Source of the DNA: Methylococcaceae bacterium NSP1-2
GTDB taxonomy: Bacteria > Pseudomonadota > Gammaproteobacteria > Methylococcales > Methylomonadaceae
Length of the DNA stretch: 10,487 nucleotides
Reading direction: 5' to 3'
Assembly: GCA_002256685.1 (NCBI GenBank)
Contig: NQJH01000128.1
Span: 1-10,487, forward strand
This document shows positions 6,913 to 10,487 of this stretch, one piece after another (the stretch's first letter is position 1; every line of letters begins with the position of its first letter). Under the pieces are notes generated by a model. It worked only from the letters and a program-made list of their open reading frames with translations, made no database searches and had not been told where the DNA came from. The position numbers were made by a program, and so were the translations under genes.

Positions 6913-6946
6913 CTGTTATTTCGAGTGACGGATAACAGCTTCCGTC
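6913..6946. repeat. Two overlapping inverted repeats upstream of the DUF4870-like gene
   Basis: CTGTTAT (6913-6919) pairs with ATAACAG (6932-6938), and GACGGA (6927-6932) pairs with TCCGTC (6941-6946). Both are perfect and they share bases, so only one can form at a time. They lie in the 87-nt gap between sbcC and the next gene. A role as a switching leader structure is speculation. Confidence 0.4.
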
Positions 6947-6951
6947 TTGTC

Positions 6952-6970
6952 AGAGTATAAACCTTACTCT
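6952..6970. repeat. Small inverted repeat just after the sbcC stop
   Basis: AGAGTA (6952-6957) and TACTCT (6965-6970) pair perfectly around a seven-base loop, beginning 5 nt past the sbcC TGA (6976-6978) on the minus strand. No T-run follows, so it is at most a weak 3'-end structure for the sbcC message. Confidence 0.35.
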
Positions 6971-6975
6971 AGTGG

Positions 6976-9561
6976 TCAGGATGCTTTTTTCAACATACCC
7001 ATGCCATTCGGTTTTTTAACAACTTGCAGTTGGGCTTTAAAGTTTTTTTGTACGGCTTCTACATGAGAAATAACCCCGACCGTTTTGCCGTAAGTCTGTA
7101 AATTTTCTAAAGTACTGATAATAATATAAAGCGTTTCCGCATCTAAATTACCAAAGCCTTCATCGATAAATAACGAATCGACCGACCGACCATTATTGGC
7201 TAATTCAGCCAATCCTAATGCCAAAGCCAGACTAACCACAAAACTTTCACCACCCGATAAAGTTTTTGGAAACCGCTGCGCATTCGCTTGCAAGGTATCT
7301 TCGATGACTAACGCTAAGCCCTGTTCACTGGGTATTTGCCGTAAATAATAACGACCACTGATTTTTTCTAAAATAGCATTGGTTTGGACTAATAATTTAT
7401 TGGCCAGTTGTTGTTGGACTCTGCGCCGAAATGCCATGCCATTTTCTTCGCTTAATAAAGCGAGTTCGGCAAAACAAGGCTGTGCTTCGGTTTCTTGCTG
7501 TTGTAATTGTAACTGTAATGCGTAGTAGTTTTGTTGCAGGGTTTTCTGCTCGTTTAACTGTTTTTCCAAACGCTGAATTTCCAACTGCGCTAACTCTAAT
7601 CGCTCGTTGATTTGTTTGAGTTGAGCCGTTAACTCGTCAGGACTTAACGCAGTTTCAGCAATTTTAAATTTGTCCTCCAACTCGACAGCAGTTTTTTCCA
7701 TTGCCAGTTTTTTAGCCGCAATGTCAGTATTTAATTGCGCTTGTTGTTGTTCCAGTGCAGGTTGACGCTGTAGTAATACCAGCATTTCATTCAATGCGGT
7801 GAGACTAGGACAGGCCGTCGCTTGTATTTTTTCTAATAATGTTTGCTGTAAGTTGGCAATTTCCGTGCTTTGTTCCAGCATGAGTCGTTCTTTATCAGCA
7901 ATCAGTTTTTGCTTTTCAAGCAGTGCTAAATGCAAACTAATACTTTCTTCACTTTGTAATTGCGCACCGATAGGGTCAAGTTGCTGTTTGTAATAGTTTA
8001 TTTCTGCCTCACAAGTGCTGTGTTTGGTTGTCAACAGCGCGATATCTTCTGTTAAGCTGCTATGACGAAACGCATAGCTATGGTATTCCTGCTTACGCGC
8101 TGTTAATCGCTCAAATAATGCATCACCGGTGTCTTTTTTGTCTTTACCGGGCATTTTTTCGCCCAAGTGTGCCAGTTGATTAACAACTTGTTCCAACGTG
8201 TGTTGTTCTTCTTGTTCGCACTGTTGCAATCGGCTTTCAAGTTCACTTTGTTGCTGCACGCGCACTTCAACATCAGCGGTCATTGATGCGATATTGCTTT
8301 GTAATTGTTCAATAATGGCGGTACTTTTTTCAATCGAGGCGGTTAATTTTGCGATATTATTTTGCTTATTACGGTATCGCGTACCTAGCGTGATGATATT
8401 TTTTAATTCCTCTGTTTCGGCTGTTAGCAGTTCTTCCATTAACGCGATATTTTGAATATCCAAATCAGGTCTTGAGGCATTGAGTCGATTACACAAACTT
8501 AACCACTGCGAACTGACGCGCTGCCGTCTTGCCCAATTAGACTGCTTATTTTCGCTCTGTTGTCGCGCTTCTTCTACCTGCCGACCCACGCTATAGGTTT
8601 TCGCCAGTAAGTTTTTTATTTTTGCTTGTTGATCGAGTAAAGCTTGTTTCGAATCGTTTAGCGGCGGTGGATTTTTACTGTAAGGATGCTGCAAAGCACC
8701 ACACAAGAAACACGGTTTATTATCAATAAGATATTGTCGGCTATCCGCCATTTTTTTCAGTAAGCCTTCACGAAAAACCGCTTGTTCCAACACTTTTTTA
8801 ATATTTTCTTCGCGTAATACTTCTAGCTTCAATTCTTCATGGGCAAGCGTCAGCGCATCGACATCCAGCTCTGGTTGTTTTTTGCCGCCAAAAAACGAGA
8901 ACAAACTAAAACCCGATTTAGATAAGCGTTGATGTGCTGAGCCTAAATACAATAATTCCTCAAATGATTTAACCCGCTCTTGTTGCTCCACACGCAACGC
9001 CTCGATTTGTTCCAGCGTATGGGTTTCCATTAATGTGGTTAATTCTTTTTGATCTTCCGCTAACTCATCTGTTGCATCGCTGAGTTTTTTTTGTTCTTTT
9101 TCAAGCGCGGTGGCGGTGTTATCAAACGCGATAACACCGTCTTTTGCTTGCTTAGCAGAGATTTTTTGCTGCGTATTTAACGCTAATAAATCCGCCTGTA
9201 ATTTATTTAATTTTCCTATATCCGGAAATTGCGTCAGCAAACTTTGATCGGCGGTGTGTTCATTCAACCATGTCGTTAATACCGCCAGCTCGGCTTTTTT
9301 TTCTGCAAGCTGTGCTTCCAAGGATCGTGCTAACGTCACTTCTGATTGCGCGTTAGCCGTTAACTGACCTCGTTGGGTTTTGAGATTACTAATAATTTGT
9401 TGTTGTTCGGTGAGCGATTTATCACTTAAATCACCAGCAACGCTGTTATCACGCGCTAACTTATTTTTTAACTGTACCAGTTCGCCTTGCAACGCCAATA
9501 AATCTGCCTTGCTTTGCGCAATAGCCTGATTTTTATCATTAATAAGCTCAGCTTCTTCTTT
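6976..9561 (-). CDS. sbcC: SbcC C-terminal part: coiled coils, zinc hook and ATPase C-half, frameshifted from its N-terminus
   Basis: This is the larger part of the SMC/Rad50-like ATPase subunit of the SbcCD nuclease. In the restored 1145-residue protein it covers residues 285-1145. Long Gln/Glu/Lys-rich coiled coils flank a zinc hook, CFLC at 568-571, through which two SbcC molecules dimerise. The C-terminal ATPase half has the signature LSGGE from 1052, Walker B LFIDE ending at D1084-E1085, D-loop GNLD at 1088-1091 and H-loop histidine at 1117. All key residues are present. The segment has no convincing start of its own; the first candidate, a TTG at 9498, has only a weak upstream AAGG. Continuity with the N-terminal segment is restored at a five-T run (9562-9566), giving NFKEEAELIND across the joint. 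Without the N-terminal Walker A half this piece cannot form an ATP site by itself. An aromatic stretch, FSLFSFFGGKK (about 501-511), interrupts the first coil. Confidence 0.93.
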   Translation of the reverse strand, partial: KEEAELINDKNQAIAQSKADLLALQGELVQLKNKLARDNSVAGDLSDKSLTEQQQIISNLKTQRGQLTANAQSEVTLARSLEAQLAEKKAELAVLTTWLNEHTADQSLLTQFPDIGKLNKLQADLLALNTQQKISAKQAKDGVIAFDNTATALEKEQKKLSDATDELAEDQKELTTLMETHTLEQIEALRVEQQERVKSFEELLYLGSAHQRLSKSGFSLFSFFGGKKQPELDVDALTLAHEELKLEVLREENIKKVLEQAVFREGLLKKMADSRQYLIDNKPCFLCGALQHPYSKNPPPLNDSKQALLDQQAKIKNLLAKTYSVGRQVEEARQQSENKQSNWARRQRVSSQWLSLCNRLNASRPDLDIQNIALMEELLTAETEELKNIITLGTRYRNKQNNIAKLTASIEKSTAIIEQLQSNIASMTADVEVRVQQQSELESRLQQCEQEEQHTLEQVVNQLAHLGEKMPGKDKKDTGDALFERLTARKQEYHSYAFRHSSLTEDIALLTTKHSTCEAEINYYKQQLDPIGAQLQSEESISLHLALLEKQKLIADKERLMLEQSTEIANLQQTLLEKIQATACPSLTALNEMLVLLQRQPALEQQQAQLNTDIAAKKLAMEKTAVELEDKFKIAETALSPDELTAQLKQINERLELAQLEIQRLEKQLNEQKTLQQNYYALQLQLQQQETEAQPCFAELALLSEENGMAFRRRVQQQLANKLLVQTNAILEKISGRYYLRQIPSEQGLALVIEDTLQANAQRFPKTLSGGESFVVSLALALGLAELANNGRSVDSLFIDEGFGNLDAETLYIIISTLENLQTYGKTVGVISHVEAVQKNFKAQLQVVKKPNGMGMLKKAS

Positions 9562-10414
9562 AAAAATTAAAATATTTTGATTGGCATAAATCCGCTCTCT
9601 GTTGTGCTTCCGTTTCAGCCTGCTTCAAATTTTTCTTCTGCACAGTGATTTGTGCCTGTACAAACGCAATCTCTTTAACGGCGGCTTGCTGTTGTTTCAG
9701 CTTATTTTGTTCACTAAGCAGTTCGGCACTCTGCTCCTGATAATCAATTAAATCATGCTCATAAGCCTCTTGTTTTTCAGGCGGCATTAAGGCAATAGCG
9801 GCTAACTTTTGCTTTGTGTGATCGATGGTTTGTTGTGCTTGCTCGGCTTGGTCTATGACTTGTTTTTTATAATCCGCATAAATATCGGTGCTGATAATTT
9901 TTTCCAAAATATCCATACGTTCAGCATCAAGCGCGTTAAGAAACGCCGCAAAATCACCTTGTGCCAATAAAATAGAACGGGTGAAATTACGAAAATTCAT
10001 CCCAGTAATTTCAGTCATTCGTGTACAAACTTGTTGCTGTGTAGTCGCTAATACGTCACCGGTGTTCAAATGCACTAACTGCATGACAGCCGGTTGTAAT
10101 TCACCGCTCGCTTGCCCATCCGCCCGCTCAACATGCCAGCTTGATTGATAACGTTCCGACCCCAAAGAAAACTCAATAATGACAAAACAGTCTGCCGTCT
10201 GCTTGGTCATGACATGTTCGGCAGGTTTATTAAAGCGAAAAGTTTCGCCGTATAAGCCCAACGTAATCGCATCTAAAATACTGGATTTACCCGAACCATT
10301 AGGTCCTGTAATCGCAAATACGCCCGTATCAGAAAACGGAGCTTCGGTAAAATCGATGCGCGTCTCGCCTTCTAATGAGTTGATATTTTTAAAGTAAATG
10401 TTAAGTATTCGCAT
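9560..10414 (-). CDS. sbcC: SbcC N-terminal part: Walker A ATPase half, ends at a frameshift
   Basis: SbcC with SbcD opens hairpins and trims blocked DNA ends. The start MRILNIYFKNINSLEG matches E. coli SbcC MKILSLRLKNLNSLKG, which fixes the ATG at 10414 even though no good Shine-Dalgarno site precedes it. The P-loop GPNGSGKS lies at 37-44. The Q-loop region RSILLAQGDFAAFLNA is at 146-161 with Q152, and a coiled coil begins near 180. The frame stops at TAA 9560-9562 after residue 284, while the family runs to over 1000 residues and the remainder continues one base out of frame. At the break the mRNA reads AAU UUU UAA A. Dropping one U joins the halves cleanly; a tRNA-Phe on UUU could also re-pair after a +1 slip, but no stimulating Shine-Dalgarno-like element is visible. 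sbcD, often next to sbcC, is not seen in the remaining 73 bp. Confidence 0.93.
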   Translation of the reverse strand: MRILNIYFKNINSLEGETRIDFTEAPFSDTGVFAITGPNGSGKSSILDAITLGLYGETFRFNKPAEHVMTKQTADCFVIIEFSLGSERYQSSWHVERADGQASGELQPAVMQLVHLNTGDVLATTQQQVCTRMTEITGMNFRNFTRSILLAQGDFAAFLNALDAERMDILEKIISTDIYADYKKQVIDQAEQAQQTIDHTKQKLAAIALMPPEKQEAYEHDLIDYQEQSAELLSEQNKLKQQQAAVKEIAFVQAQITVQKKNLKQAETEAQQRADLCQSKYFNF

Positions 10415-10487
10415 AATAGATTGATTTTAAAGTATTTTAATTTTGGCGGTCTTTTTTTGGCATACATAAATACACGGCTTAGATGAT

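Noticed and set aside
7799..10397. Cysteine- and serine-rich plus-strand ORFs inside sbcC
   Set aside because: Their composition is the antisense image of Gln/Glu/Lys-rich coiled-coil codons. They are not real genes.
10415..10487. Possible end of sbcD upstream of sbcC
   Set aside because: One minus-strand frame stays open across the region, but the 73 bp give no sequence recognisable as an SbcD C-terminus and contain runs of A/T typical of a promoter gap.
1..10487. CRISPR arrays, transposases, integrases, phage or defence genes
   Set aside because: I looked on both strands and found no regularly spaced repeats, no transposase or integrase motifs, and no gene of a defence family. The genes seen are repair, transport and membrane proteins.

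Overview
The window comes from a bacterial chromosome of moderate to low GC, most likely a gammaproteobacterium. The support is a RecC protein (RecBCD subunits of this type are mainly proteobacterial) that aligns by eye along its length with Escherichia coli RecC, an SbcC of gammaproteobacterial type, a YjdF-like DUF2238 membrane protein, and a tRNA-Pro(UGG)/tRNA-Arg(UCU) pair in an order common in gammaproteobacteria. A methanotroph-like (Methylococcales) source is possible, but this is only an impression and cannot be settled from the window.

Layout. Positions 1-2640 (minus) hold recC, split into two reading frames. The first 765 codons end at a TGA at 343-345. The C-terminal domain continues in another frame from an ATG at 350 and runs off the left edge. 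A palindromic -10 element near 2673-2680 separates recC from a divergent gene for a DUF2238 inner-membrane protein (2722-3321, plus). A 130-residue protein of unknown function follows (3392-3784, plus), then a well-formed promoter and an intact tRNA-Pro(UGG) at 3883-3959. The tRNA-Arg(UCU) after it (from 4050) is intact only to the T-arm at about 4114, and its 3' acceptor half is missing. Across that breakpoint lies an AT-rich minus-strand gene for a SulP transporter fused to STAS and cyclic-nucleotide-binding domains (4239-6422). It is preceded by a perfect 11-bp inverted repeat (6485-6512) and a small COG3671/DUF4870-like membrane protein (6526-6888). Positions 6976-10414 (minus) hold sbcC, again split into two frames, with the break at a five-T run near 9562-9566.

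How the genes relate. RecC belongs to the RecBCD helicase-nuclease that processes double-strand ends. SbcC is the SMC/Rad50-like ATPase of SbcCD, which cleaves hairpins and blocked ends. Both genes are interrupted here, and in both a single extra base accounts for the interruption. This may be sequencing error, recent decay or, less likely, unusual expression. The two genes are linked in E. coli genetics (sbcC was found as a suppressor of recBC), so the coincidence deserves a check. The middle of the window looks like a rearranged tRNA locus with a probably accessory transporter beside it. I found no CRISPR array, transposase, integrase or defence cassette.
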